Assembly (NCBI GenBank): GCA_039545315.1 | Contig: BCIM01000012.1 | Coordinates: forward strand, 353,396-417,395 | Direction of reading: 5' to 3' | Origin: Kondoa malvinella | Taxonomy: Eukaryota; Basidiomycota; Agaricostilbomycetes; Agaricostilbales; Kondoaceae | DNA: 64,000 bases | Part shown: in pieces, positions 23,857 to 34,910 of the stretch | Position numbering within the stretch: position 1 is the first letter of the stretch | Layout of the letters: the number at the start of each line of letters is the position of its first letter | Position numbers and translations under genes: made by a program | Notes under the pieces: generated by a model | What the model was told of the DNA's origin: nothing | The model's input: the letters and a program-made list of their open reading frames with translations, nothing else | Database searches by the model: none

Positions 23857-24903
23857 ATGAACGCCTTAGCAAACTCTAAATTAAAGCCTCGCAAGCTCAC
23901 CAAGCGTTCCAAGACGCAGCAAGCAGCGCTCGCAGCTGAAAGACAGCCTAGTCCATCAGCCTATCCGGGCTTCAGTCCAACATCATCTGTCTACTCGCCC
24001 GGTTCCTCTATGGACCGACCCTATTTCCCGCCTGTAGCATCCACTTCTCGAGTACCTGATGCACTCAAAGGCGTTCTCGGCATCAGCGCAGCCACACTCG
24101 CTGCCAAAGTAAGCAAGAAGCATCTGGCACTCAAAAACCCAGAAGGCAAGACCTCATCTTTACGAGCTCAACGGAAAGCCAAACAAAAAGCTGAAAAGGA
24201 GAAAGTATTGAAAGCGAAAGTGAGAGGATATAAAGTGAGAGGGTTGGTACCTAAACCTGAAAGACGAGTTGGGAAAGCTTTGGATTATGCTACGGCTCAA
24301 GGGTTGAGGTGTTTATGGTTGGGCTATATCAGCGAAGTGCTTGGTTTGGCATTGGAGGGAGGGAGTCAAGATGTAAGCGAGAGTGAGGGTCAGGTGGATG
24401 CTGTAGAAGAGAGGGTGGATAGGTATCATGCGCTACAGCAGGGCTTTACGCAGGTTCAAGTGCAGAGTTGGCATACCAAGTTGGTCAAGGCTGATTATCA
24501 TGGTGCATTGATCAAAGGTACGCTTTCTCATGTAAGATCTGTGATTTGGGCTGACACGCAAGTGTAGTGAAAGAATCTACGAACGTGTCAATTGTTGGTA
24601 TGCAAGGCATTATCATACAAGAGACAGAAGGGACTTGGTCTATCGTAACGCGCAAGAATGCCATCAAAGGTCAAGTCTCCCCCAATGCTATACTTGCATT
24701 TCTGAAATATGCGAGCAGTCCTACCAAAACACGGCACCATCTTTACGCTCACACTTACGCTGAAGTCGACACCAGACGCGCCGAAACGAGAGCTCAATTT
24801 CGATCTGTCTGGTAATCAATTCAGTCACAAGGACAGGGTAGGCAGGAAATGGAAAGCTTCCACTCTATCCGAGTTTAGCCCAGATACCGCAATGTACTTC
24901 TAG
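23857..24903 (+). CDS. POP4: RNase P/MRP protein subunit POP4 (Rpp29)
   Basis: POP4/Rpp29 is a core subunit of RNase P and RNase MRP, which process tRNA precursors and rRNA in nucleus and nucleolus. Exons 23857-24517, 24568-24669 and 24719-24903 sum to 948 bases, 315 residues. The N-terminal half is basic, Ser/Pro-rich, then Lys-rich (QRKAKQKAEKEKVLKAKVRG). The conserved Sm-like barrel is spread over the exons: LVKADYHGALIKVKESTN, VGMQGIIIQETEGTWSIVT, then NAIKVLPKHGTIFTL. The tail (FSHKDRVGRKWKASTLSEF) also fits the family. The ATG at 23857 has a strong context (ACCACCATGAAC). It follows coactosin by about 100 bases on the same strand. Confidence 0.93.
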
Positions 24904-24994
24904 AATGCCTGTATACAGTGTACGCACTCTAGCAGCCGACTTCTCGCGCGTGTCTCCCGTCGAAGGTTACTTCTCATCCGCCGTGTCTTTAGAA

Positions 24995-26373
24995 ATGAAG
25001 TTCTCGATATTCTCCCTTAGTGTAGCAGCTCTAGCTTGCGTCTTCACAGGTTGGTCTCTTGTCCATTATCGAATACAATGTCGAGACAGAATTCAAGAGC
25101 TGATTCCATGTCTAAAGCCAATGCGGCTGATGTCAAAGGACCTGTCATCACCAACAAGTACGTAGACACCTCTCTCTTCCCATAGTCAAAGCTTATAGAG
25201 CGCGCAAAGGGTCTACTTTGATATCAAATCCGGTGAACAAGATCTGGTGCGTTTGTCGCAGTTGTCATGCTAGGTCCCTGCTTAATTCGCTTTTTATGCT
25301 TAGGGTCGCATTGTGATGGGTGAGCATCTCCATTCCCTTCTGTCCGTGCAGTACTGATGACGAGGCAGGTCTATACGGCAAGGTCAGCTATCGCGTGTTC
25401 CCAAACAGCATCAGCTGATATCTCCTCTACCACTTGCTTAGACTGTACCCAAGGTATGTAGCATCTCCTTTACTGTTGTGCTAAGCTGACTCGATCCGTA
25501 CAGACGGCAGAGAACTTTCGTAAACTCGCGCTTGGATCTGAAGGTTTCGGTTATGAGGGTTCTGCTTTCCAGTGAGTCTTTGATACATAGTCAGAAAGAT
25601 GATTTTGATGTGCTTTGGTAGCCGTGTGATCAAGGATTTCAGTGCGTTAGGCATTGTCGCCATTGAGTTTTCGCTCATTATGATGGCTGTCGTCGCGCAG
25701 TGATCCAGGTATGCGGCCTGTGCATCTGTTGACTATCTGCTGACATTGTTCATCTCCCTAGGGTGGTGGTCAGTCGTTCTCTGCTCACTCTTCAAGCCAT
25801 GCCTGACACTGCTCGCCAGACTTCACCAGAGGTGACGGAACAGGCGGAAAGTCAATCTACGGCGCCAAGTTCCCAGATGAGAACTTCAAGCTCAAGCATG
25901 AGGGTCCTGGTACATTGTCTAGTCAGTCTCTATCTGCCTCGATAGGAACTTGCATTGATGCGTCGGTGGGCAGTGGCCAACTCTGGCAAAGACACTAACG
26001 GCTCGCAATTCTTCATTTGCACTGTCAAGACTAGCTGGTTGGATGGTATGTCTCTCCACCTTCTTTCTTTGCTGTCAGCTGATGCATGTAACAGGTCGTC
26101 ACGTCGGTATGTCTGTAACTCGCTTCCTAAACGCGACGCTGATGGGTTGCAGTCTTCGGACGTGTCATCGAAGGCATGGACGTCGTCAAAGCTATCGAAG
26201 CCGTCCCTAAAGGACCAGGCGACAAGCCCAAGGAACGCGTCGTCATTTCCAAATCTGGTGAACTCGACATGCCCGAGGAACAGTGCGTCTACTTCTTCCT
26301 TGTCTACGTGTATTGATCCTGGTATAGGACCGACGAAGAGGGCAAGCCTGTCCCATACAGAGGAGAGCTCTGA
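24995..26373 (+). CDS. ER cyclophilin (cyclophilin B type), stop in readthrough context
   Basis: A secretory-pathway peptidyl-prolyl cis-trans isomerase. The ATG at 24995 gives a signal peptide ([18 protein letters not shown]). The domain contains [55 protein letters not shown] and TSWLDGRHVVFGRV; the catalytic Arg, Phe, Gln, Trp and His of active cyclophilins are all present. The C-terminus KPVPYRGEL, whose last residues only loosely resemble HDEL-type ER retrieval signals, precedes TGA at 26371-26373. Splicing is extreme: more than a dozen exons, including ones of 7 bases (GGTGGTG), 8 bases (TGATCCAG) and three of 12-16 bases. After the stop the frame continues with a transmembrane helix (next entry). 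Confidence 0.92.
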
Positions 26374-26478
26374 CTATTTGCACTCGCGATATTTGTCGTT
26401 GCTGGAGTTTTGGCTTGGCAATGGCATATCAAGCGAGCACAATACAAGGTGGTCAATGCGTACGATTTGAGTGCTTGA
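26374..26478 (+). other. in-frame extension after TGA-CTA: membrane anchor
   Basis: Directly after the cyclophilin TGA the same frame reads 34 codons to a second TGA at 26476-26478. Residues 1-17 are a transmembrane-like helix ([17 protein letters not shown]), followed by a basic cytosol-type tail (HIKRAQYK) and VVNAYDLSA. The stop is followed by CTA, giving UGA CUA, the best known context for programmed readthrough in animals and fungi. Seen directly: frame, context and hydrophobic segment. Inferred: a minor, membrane-anchored cyclophilin isoform. Confidence 0.6.
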
Positions 26479-26591
26479 AATGGAGGCAAATGCATATGAT
26501 ACAAGTGACTTTGAGCTACATTATAGATTGTGCTATCCCTCTATGCATTGTGTTGTTCTCTATGTGTCGGGTAAGCGAAATTGATCTAAAG

Positions 26592-27825
26592 CTACAGCAG
26601 CTTTTATAAGCGAGACGATCGTATCATTGACTGGCGTAGGTATTCCGTGCTGCCGGCCAAGTTGACAGATATAGCCCTATGAAAAGTCAATGAGACGTTA
26701 AGCTAATACAGCGCACCAGACTCACGTTGATAAAGTCACTGCGACAGATTATCAGCTTCAGCCTGCTCGTGTGAACGCGAAGCTCACATTTCTGTCGTTC
26801 TCTCAGCAAGGATATCACCGCACATGCTGGATATGTTTTCTCCCATCGGTATCAGATTCCTAAGCATCTCTTCCGATAGCGCCTCAGCTGACATCTCTTC
26901 CCCTTCCATCACATTAGGTAATTCTGCAGCAAAGACCCTGGTAGCTTCATATATAATCGACCGAGCTAATGACTTTGTGTCTTCCGATCTCAACAGCATT
27001 TCATTGCGCACCCGAAGTAAGGCAGTCAACGGGTTGACAGTCGCGTTCATGAGCAGCTTTTTTATTCTTGTTCGCTGAAATTCAGGCCAAGGTATACAGC
27101 AGATGTTGAGTTCTGCCAGTGAGTTGAGTATTTGCGATACGGCCTGAAAGTCGTCTTTTTCTAGTTCTGGTGGTATTGAGTAAAGAACTTGACCTTTTGC
27201 TGCCCAGATTGCATGCAGATTCGGCTTGGGGGCTTTAATATACTTGATAGCTTCATCAGAAAAGGGCAAGAGAATGATGTGTGCACATACTACGCCTTGC
27301 ATGATTGAAGTAGGTATCAGCCGTGGTGTGCATCCATTTGTAAAGACTTCCGATCGGAGTTTGTCTTCGAGACCCATGCCATTCCTGTGAGCGAGGTCAG
27401 AGAAGAAGATATAGGAGAGATGAGGCCATACTGCAGCAGAAGAAGGATGGAAGCTTGAGAAAACCGAGGCGCAAGCTGCTTGAGGAGCGAAACTGATGCT
27501 TGGGCTTTGCAGCAGACAAGCAAAAGATCTATCGCTTCAGGACTGGAGAGTGACTCCTCGCGGAAGTTCGAATGGATGGTAGACGAGCCGTTGCTGTCCA
27601 ACGTGATGGACGACAGAAGTGTATCGTTCCGCGTCAACAGAATTGGGTCATAGTTGGCTAGCCGTAAATGATGAGCGAACAGAGAGCCGATGCTAGTGAT
27701 GTGTGAAGAAGGGCTTCGTGCATAGAAGGACAGCTCACGAGCCCACTTGAACAGACAGAAGTCAAACCCAAAATCGTCCACGGCAAAGCAAGGCGCTTAC
27801 CGCCCAGGATTCGTATGGATAACAT
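26592..27825 (-). CDS. PAN5: ketopantoate (2-dehydropantoate 2-) reductase
   Basis: NADPH-dependent reduction of ketopantoate to pantoate, for pantothenate and coenzyme A synthesis. The ATG at 27825 starts MLSIRIL. The Rossmann motif LGVGSIGSLFAHHLR appears only if a 7-base exon (TGGGCTC) is included between two introns. It is followed by LRLANYDPILLTRND and LLLVCCKAQAS. The C-terminal domain has VNPLTALLRVRNEMLL, preceded by a KKLLMNAT segment with the family's Lys and Asn, and after two introns DFINGYICQLGRQHGIPTP; the TAG is at 26592-26594. Fungal genomes carry several PanE-like paralogues, so the exact substrate is not certain. It is convergent with the cyclophilin gene; about 110 bases lie between the readthrough stop and this stop. 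Confidence 0.87.
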
Positions 27826-28454
27826 ATTGTGTGAAATTGCAGCAACCAAGGAAGGTGGAAATGTTGACGAGCTGCCTGCAAGCCGTCTTCACCAGATCTG
27901 TGACAGTCGTCGAAGCTAGACAAGAGTCGTACAGCAGAACTCGCGCAGGAGTTCACTCCAGCCGGGCGAAGACGTAGACTTCAAGTCCTACAAAGCAAGA
28001 CACTCGCATCTTGCCAGTTTCGCCAGAGCATAGCAGCTTGATCCGGATTGGATCGCCTTGAGACGCTTTCCGCGCCTTGCCTTGAGTTTTGACCAGGTGT
28101 CACGACTCGCTGAACGCGCATTGATACCCTTTGTTGCTGCTGCTGCGTATACCCTCTCGCTTCATAAGATATACCTTGACAGCCCTGTGAATTGGCTGCG
28201 CGTGGATTCCGACGCGAATTTGCAAGCATAGGCCATTGCGTGCAAAGCGCGCTGACGGATTCGAAGGACTGTACGGAGTGTCAAAAAGCAAGTCTACAGG
28301 GGCTCGCTAGCGGTCGTCGCGTCTCGGTGAGCCATTTCCCGCTTTGTCGTGTAACGCCTGAAATTGAGCAGATATGGTAGAGACACGAGCTTCCTAGCAA
28401 GAAGCCTGCAGGACATACTCGACTCGAATCATATCGCTGTCACCGGATCCGCCT
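27826..28454. other. divergent intergenic region
   Basis: About 630 bases between the start of the ketopantoate reductase gene and the first F-box gene, expected to hold both promoters. A minus-strand frame at 27981-28229 contains a run of five Gln from a CTG repeat near 28130-28145; it has no family match and no convincing start. No tRNA-like structure was found. Confidence 0.35.
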
Positions 28455-29525
28455 ATGAACATGATCTCGAAACTCGCCCCAGAGGTTCTGCAGAACATCT
28501 TCCTGCATCTGGACAACTCTCAAGAAGAGGGCCACAAAGCTATCTTCAGCTGTCTCACTGTCTCAAAGTATCTCTATCAAGCTATGCGAGGTGCCCCTCT
28601 GCTGGATAGTGTCATCATTCGACACACAAGGCAAATTCCCCAGCTGGTCACTTATCTCACAAAGAACCTGGTGCAAGCTCGGTATATCAAAGCCCTACAT
28701 TTCCGCATCCAAAAGACGAATTGGGTCGATGCAAATACAACGCAGGGTCGGATTCGCTTGACCAACGACATATCCCCAATATCCTTTTTGCTCAATCTGT
28801 CGAACAACGTGCGCCGTTTGTTCGACGTACCAATCCTCGCTGGTCGCTACGACGAGGTGCTCGACGCTATGCTCGGACTGCCTGTCCTGTTTGCACTATC
28901 TTGCGAAGAGTATCGCGTCGCTTCGGACGGTCTGCTGCGTGTTCTGGATTGGCATGATGTCCATCGCCTGAGCTGCAAGCTAAAAGGACATAAACCATTC
29001 CTACGGCTCATCGGATACCAAGTGACATCGTTGACATCGGCACCCGGCTTGTAGGTCATTTTGAAAGAATTAAGTTCGTCTCTTCAGCTTACACATGCGC
29101 AGGGCTGTTCAAAGCTTACCTTACCGCCCCTGACTCTCCTCGACCTGTACAATACCGATATCGACGTTTCAGCCTTTCGAAATCTTCTACAGTCTTTTCG
29201 AAGTCCACCTGGATGCCTCGGCATCAGATTGTATCGTGGTCTCGATGCCGACGAAATGTTAGACGTCATCACAGAATATATTCCCAAATTGTGGAAATTG
29301 CGAATATACAGATCAGGAAAAGGCCGCGGAGCTCCTATTCGCTATGATTACCTGGCTGGCCTGCCCAACTTACAATATCTGTACCTTCGAGGAGACTGTC
29401 TGGCTTGGGATAGCCTCCAACACGTCGGACCCAAGCTTAAGAATTTGAACATTTCATGCTGCGAATTATCAGCTGCACACATTGCGACTCCTCAGCTTGC
29501 AGGTGCGAAAGATGATACAGAATGA
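28455..29525 (+). CDS. F-box protein with leucine-rich segment (copy 1)
   Basis: The ATG at 28455 is followed by an N-terminal F-box-like helix set (MISKLAPEVLQNIFLHL, then CLTVSKYLYQAM), which would bind Skp1 in an SCF ubiquitin ligase. The rest alternates hydrophobic strands and helices as in degenerate leucine-rich repeats (LTLLDLYNTDIDVSAFRNLL, GLPNLQYLYLRGD, VGPKLKNLNISCC). One intron, 29022-29087, contains an in-frame stop and joins RLIGYQ to LTHAQGC. The frame ends at 29523-29525, but a donor just before (GCAG|GTGCGA) leaves the real C-terminus open. It faces the next F-box gene, and the two coding ends overlap. The target protein cannot be inferred. Confidence 0.7.
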
Positions 29526-30840
29526 GAGCGAAGTTGTCGCAGTTTTGGTCCATTCTCGCGCATGTTGAATAAGCTGATCGGCTGTATAGGTGTACTGGCA
29601 GTTTGTCAGATCGACATTAAGGTTGAATCCTTGCAGTACTGGCCAGGTACGGCGATCAAAGACCCAGTTGAGCTTGCGTAGATTGAGAGCCAAATCGTTG
29701 GAATCCGCCAGTTCCTCCTCTGAATAATTACCGTCCCCGTCATCTACCCTGCCTCCGAGCACCCAAATGACAGACGACAGACAATCTTTCACACGACTGG
29801 AAGGTCACACGATCCCTTGTTTGAATTTGCGTAGAGTCAACATGGCGTACTTGAAATTGAAGAGACTGGATGTTCGGAAAGATTTGTTGGAGAACGTGCA
29901 AGTCTCTCGAGAGTTTGACTTCATATACATCCATATACAGATTGACGATTGTTCTGGCAGAAGTGATTTGATTGCCGGTAGGAGCGAGGTCAGGAATGCT
30001 GCCGATTTTAATTCGCGCCGTAGTGATAGTCGAAATCGCTTCAATGGCCGAATACAGCTGACAGAGATCAGAAGAGGTCGTCTGATTGTACGAGCAGTCG
30101 AGGCTCAGCGAAGACAGACTGGGTGTAAAATGGGGTTCGCCAATACGCCGATTCAAGAGGGGTGTAAGTAGCGGCATCGGTTTGAAAATACCTTGCAGAT
30201 TGAGGGCTTGCAAATTGGTTGCCATCGAGATCAGGGAACCAAAGCAGTCGAAGTCGAAGAATTCGGCGTCCTCGATACTGGTGATGGATAAATCTTTAAG
30301 GCTTTTGCTTAGAGGAAGGGCTGCGAGTTCTGCTGAAGCTGCGAGTACTAGAGGCCTGCTAGGAAAGTAGTCCATACTGTTGTCGAATTTGATGTCGAGT
30401 TTTTCCAATTCTGGGCATAGTTGCAGCATACTGGGAAACAAGCGAGAGCCTCCTTCCAGACTTTCCGACCACGCCACAAAAACACTCGCATCAATATCCA
30501 ATGTCAGGTCCCTGACTAAAAGTCCGTTGTCAGAACTGCCCAAGACGTCGCACAAGTCTGACGGCTCTGCAAAGTCGAACATGTGGATAGTACTGTAGAG
30601 AATTGGGCGAGCCAAAGAAGCGAATTGAATCGACACTCGACAAAGACTGGCCAGCGTAGCGCTATCATCCCTGCTCTTTGATGGATCGAAGTAGGAAAAG
30701 CATTCGAGCCAGATTTCCACAGGCATTTGCTTTGTGTTCCAGCCGCCCCGTTGCTTCTTGATAGGATGTTGTAGCCGAGGTAAATCGGGATCACGAGAGG
30801 TTGCGACAGCTTCTTTGCGAAGGCAAGACTTGCATGTCAT
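29469..30840 (-). CDS. F-box protein with leucine-rich segment (copy 2)
   Basis: The ATG at 30840 (MTCKSCLRKEAVATS) starts a long exon to about 29762. The F-box lies near residues 35-85 (MPVEIWLECFSYFD, then LCRVSIQFASLARPILYSTI). Leucine-rich strands follow (LRDLTLDIDASVF-like, CPELEKLDIKF, LKDLSITSI, LQALNLQGIF, LSSLSLDCSY). An intron of about 43 bases (GTGCTC...TTCAG) joins the exon to EEELADSNDLALNLRKLNW, stop 29469-29471. It is probably an SCF substrate adaptor. Its sequence differs from copy 1, which it overlaps tail-to-tail by about 57 bases, so these two are not recent duplicates. Confidence 0.72.
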
Positions 30841-31347
30841 CTAAACGTTGATGTTCTTTTAGCACTGGGACACGAGCCAAATGAATACCGACCTTATTTC
30901 CACTTCTGTCAATGAGTGTAACACGATGGCAGGTAATAGCTTCTGTCACTTCGTCGAGGAGAAGCACGAAAGGACCTTGAGGCTCGCACGCTAGCCGGAT
31001 AGACAAAAGAACGCTTGAACAAAACCGTGCCAGGCAAAGAGGACAGGCTAAAGGGAGAGCTACTGGATCGTATAGCTCTTTGTCTAATGCTTCTTAAGAA
31101 TTCATGGGGCTGTCACGAGCCTTGTAGATGCAATGACATCGAAGTTGATTTTAAGGACAAGTCTGGCGACCAGTGCAGCTGCACGATGTTCGAGACCACT
31201 GGACACCACAGAAAAGCTGTTTCTTTGCTCAGAGTATTCGGCGGGCAGCGTTGGTGGACATGTGTTGGCCGCAAATGACTTTCTCGCGCTAATCATAATG
31301 CTATTTGTGCAGATCTTATTATACAGTGTGACGATGCCAAGAGTCCT
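30841..31347. other. intergenic, upstream of F-box copy 2
   Basis: About 500 bases between the start of F-box copy 2 and the end of the MFS transporter, both on the minus strand. Short frames on either strand (plus 31015-31278 and 31133-31396) have no recognisable features. Expected to hold the promoter of F-box copy 2. Confidence 0.35.
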
Positions 31348-33642
31348 CTACGCCTGCTCTTTGGGCTTCTCTGACTTTTCTTCTCCTTGCTGTTGACTTG
31401 CGCCCATCATCTGTTCCAGCACTTCAGCTGCCTCCCTAGCATACTTGCACTGCCGCCTGACTCGTTCGCCATACTTGTAGAACAACACAGGGAAGGGCAC
31501 TATGGACGTGCGATCAGCCTACATCTGCGTAAAGACGCGGAGGACGTACGACAAGCAAAGGCTAAGAAAGCTGGTATGGCGGATGCCCATTGCAGACCGA
31601 GATTGTTGTACTAGCAAGCATGGGCATGAGCAAAGTGGGACCGAAGAGGCTGCCGACCTACCATCTGAGTAGTAAACCTGTGCAATTTCATCAGCCAAAC
31701 GTCTACAGCAAAGCAAGCTTGTCTCACAGTGGGAAAGCTGCACCGAACAAGCTTCGAAGCACTGAATTTGCAGCCAACACCGACGCAGCATACACCACAT
31801 ATGAGTCCACGCTACATTGCTTGTCAGTCAAGACGCATAACGACACCGAAGCGCTTGCTTACAGATAGTTCATGAGCGCCAGGAAGACCAGACACATTCC
31901 AAAGCCAAATGGTACTGATCCGAGCATGCTCACGATCCAAGGAGTCGAAGGAGCGCATGAAGCAGAGAACCAAGCCAAACCAACGACCAGCGCAACACTG
32001 CCGACGATTGCAGGCGGTAGCCGTGTTTCTGGCGGTGCTCTTCCTCCATGCTCTTTTGATACTCGGACGTAACGAGGATTTTCATAGAAGATGATGTAGC
32101 TGACACCGACCATGATGCCGATGGCGACTGGAATGAAAGCTAGACCGCCAACACCAGGTGACCAGCCTCTTGCGACCTGGTATACTTGAGGAAAAGCAGA
32201 GAAGAGCATATATCTGAGGGAAAGGTCAGCCGAAACCTCAAATGTATCAGCAATGCGGCCGCTCACAGGGTGCCATAGATGATTGCCATGTAGATCGACA
32301 GAATGAAGACGATGGGCTCGCGGAATAGCAAGATCGGTGGGCGAGACAAGGACGTCTTCAAAAGATCTTTGATGACCAGAGGCTTCTTTTCGTCCATGTT
32401 AGCCCGGTAGTATTGGCCAGTGACCTTCTGCAGGCGCGCAGCTCGAGAGCGCAGTATAGTTGGCTGCAGAAAGGTCAATTACGCTAAGAAGTCAGCTTGA
32501 TCAGATACTGACCGCATACTGTGATCATTGCAAGCACATATGAGCTTAGAGGCCAAGGGTCGGGAACCAGACTTACGGTTTCAGGAATAAAGAGGATTCC
32601 CAATATGGTCAAAATAGCAGCAAAGATGCCAAGCAGCGCTTCAACCCATCGCCATCCAGCTGCAGCACCGAGGAACCCGCCGGCTATAGGTCCAAGAGCT
32701 GGGCCGAGAACTGAAGCCGATTAAAGGTACACATGAGCAAACAAGATCAATGACGCAAACGCAGGCGGACGTACACGGAGCAGCCGCGAAGCTGGAATAA
32801 ATTAGGAGCGTCGAGTAGTATGATCGCGGGAACTCACATAGCCATACCAAGTCCTCGTTGATCGGCTAGAAGAAGATCCGGCATTCTCAGCTCACATTCC
32901 GCTGGAGCAGGAGCTTTGCATACCTGAAAGCAGGTCAGCAACAGTGCCTCCTGCATTGGTGAGTGGACTAGATCCGAAAGCCCCAGCGAGGAAGCGAAAG
33001 ACGACCACTTGAGCTATGCTTTGTGATGCGCAAGTAACGGCATTCCAAAGAGTGAAGAATATGTAGGAGACGATGAAAGTATTGCGCCGGCCCTATTAGA
33101 CGAAAGGTCTTGTCAGAGAGTCTCGTATGCATGGTCTGGATGACGAACAAAGACTTCTGATGCGGGTGCCCCTATCACATACAAGCGATCAGTCGTCGGA
33201 GACACAGCATGAGGAGAGGTCGGTACATAACAAAGGACCAATAGCGAAACCCAGCACGAAAAGACTGACTCCTAACACCAACACTTCTTGACTAGTACCC
33301 GGAAAGTCGCGCGCCAGACTCTCAACTGCGCCGGAATATGCACTACTTGCTAAAGCTACCGCTAGTGTACATACTGCGCAAAGCATAATGATCGACCATT
33401 TCTTGCGCGGGCTATAAGTTTGAGGGTTTTCTGGGTCGTCATCAATCCACGAAATGATGAAGGGATCTTGTTCAGTTCCGCTGCCTTTGTACGGATGATT
33501 GAGTATCGCGTCGAAGGGAGTTGTGCGTAATCTACAGGAGATTAGTTCAGGAGACGGATAAAGTCAACAAAGCTTACCGCCATGGCCGTTTTGGTAGCGT
33601 GTTTCTTAGGAGCTCCTCATTCGACATCGAAGACGCGCCCAT
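31348..33642 (-). CDS. MFS transporter, drug:H+ antiporter (DHA1) type
   Basis: A 12-helix proton antiporter of the kind that exports drugs or polyamines at the plasma membrane. The ATG at 33642 ([12 protein letters not shown]) precedes a cytosolic N-terminus with [22 protein letters not shown], the usual DHA1 lead-in (D-P-x-N-P-x-x-W type). The first helix block [20 protein letters not shown] and [12 protein letters not shown] follow. The C-terminal half shows [29 protein letters not shown] loop sequence and [16 protein letters not shown]. The C-tail ([17 protein letters not shown], then [15 protein letters not shown]) matches the family; TAG 31348-31350. Many introns. The substrate is unknown. 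Confidence 0.85.
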
Positions 33643-33857
33643 TCTGGTCTGCGAGGATAACTTCAGCTTGGTAGACAGAAAGAAAGAGCAGCTTTCAGGT
33701 GTCATTGCTCAAATTTGATCGGGCGCCCGCGTAAAAAATAGAGGTGCCGAAACATGCCGCTTATCAGTTCGGACGAAGTACAGAGGATACAATCACCCGA
33801 TCGGCTATGCATGCTGATGCTGTTCAGCAAAGGATAGCTCATTCGCCTGTGAATTCT

Positions 33858-34441
33858 TTAGCGAAGCCCGAGTGTTTGGGAAGAAAACTCACTAAAAGAC
33901 CGCTTGACATCTGTTTGTCGAGCATCGTCCACTACAGTAGAGTACGCATTCTGGTTGTGTTTGCGCTTATCAGTATTCTTTCTGGTCTTCAGACCAAGCT
34001 TTTTCAGCTGGTATTTGTAGTATTCTTCGGCAATGGATTTTGCATCATCGCGGAAAAGGATGGCCTGAGCTTGACTGCCAGGTGCAACGCAAATACTGAA
34101 GCTTCGGGTAGATAACAGTAGGCTTGACGTCGTGTACTGTTCCCAAGCTGGATGTAATCGGTTTGACATTTTCTTGCTCTTGTCTGACTTGCACTTGAGC
34201 TGCCCGTGAATCTCCTCATCTTGTTCTGAAGTTTCCATGACACTGCCATGCAGCCTCGTTCTCTTGATCTAGCTTAACCTGACTCATTCTCATTCAGATG
34301 GTGCTGCAGGAAACTCTCAGAATGATCAATGTGAAAACAGAAAATGAGCTTACGGGCCTTCGACTGCCTGCCTCGCCAACCAATAGCTGTCACCCGCATG
34401 CTCGCCTTCTTGGCTTTCGAATCCTCACGCTCCCGAGTCAT
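33858..34441 (-). CDS. small basic protein, unknown
   Basis: A possible start ATG at about 34441 gives MTREREDSKAKKASMRVTAI. Two introns of about 50 bases keep one frame open through NENESEQDEEIHGQLKCKSD to a strongly charged end (RDDAKSIAEEYYKYQLKKLG, KTRKNTDKRKHNQN), stop 33858-33860. Between about 34090 and 34170 another frame also reads like protein (TVHDVKPTVIYPKLQYLRC), so an extra intron pair may exist there. Lys-rich composition suggests a nucleolar or mitochondrial small protein, but no family was recognised. It lies between the MFS transporter and kynurenine monooxygenase. Confidence 0.4.
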
Positions 34442-34450
34442 GACATCCGC

Positions 34451-34910
34451 TTGAATAAGGTTTAGATCTTTACTGATCTTCCATCAGTCTATATGCTAGT
34501 AGCTTTCGCTCCTACTGCTCCTGCACCTTCACTAGAAGCCAGTTTGATTGCTTCCGGATCTTTGTTAGCGCGTTAGCAACGTAGCATCCACAATGTTCAC
34601 TGTTCACAGATTCACAGGTCACGGATGAAGGAGAAAGACGTTCCCGTCTAGTACTACTGCCTGCGAGCTGCAGCTGTCTTCCGTGTCGTATCCTGCGTCT
34701 AGGCGAGGCGTTCCTGTAGCCTTGTAACGGTACGCGTTTGTTTGTGCGGTCCCTTGCAGAGCATACTTCAAAGCAGATACAGAGGCATCTTGCAGAAGCA
34801 GGAATACGTTCGTGTGTAGTAGAGGAGCGCTACTCATTGCGCTGAACACTGAGAATGACTTGCAGAGGATCGCGATAAAAGTATACTTGTTTTCACAGCA
34901 ACAGCGAGAA
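34451..34910. other. divergent promoter region before kynurenine monooxygenase
   Basis: About 450 bases between the small basic-protein gene and the ATG at 34911. Frames on the minus strand (34619-35071) are shadows of the kynurenine monooxygenase gene. No regulatory motif could be assigned. Confidence 0.35.
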
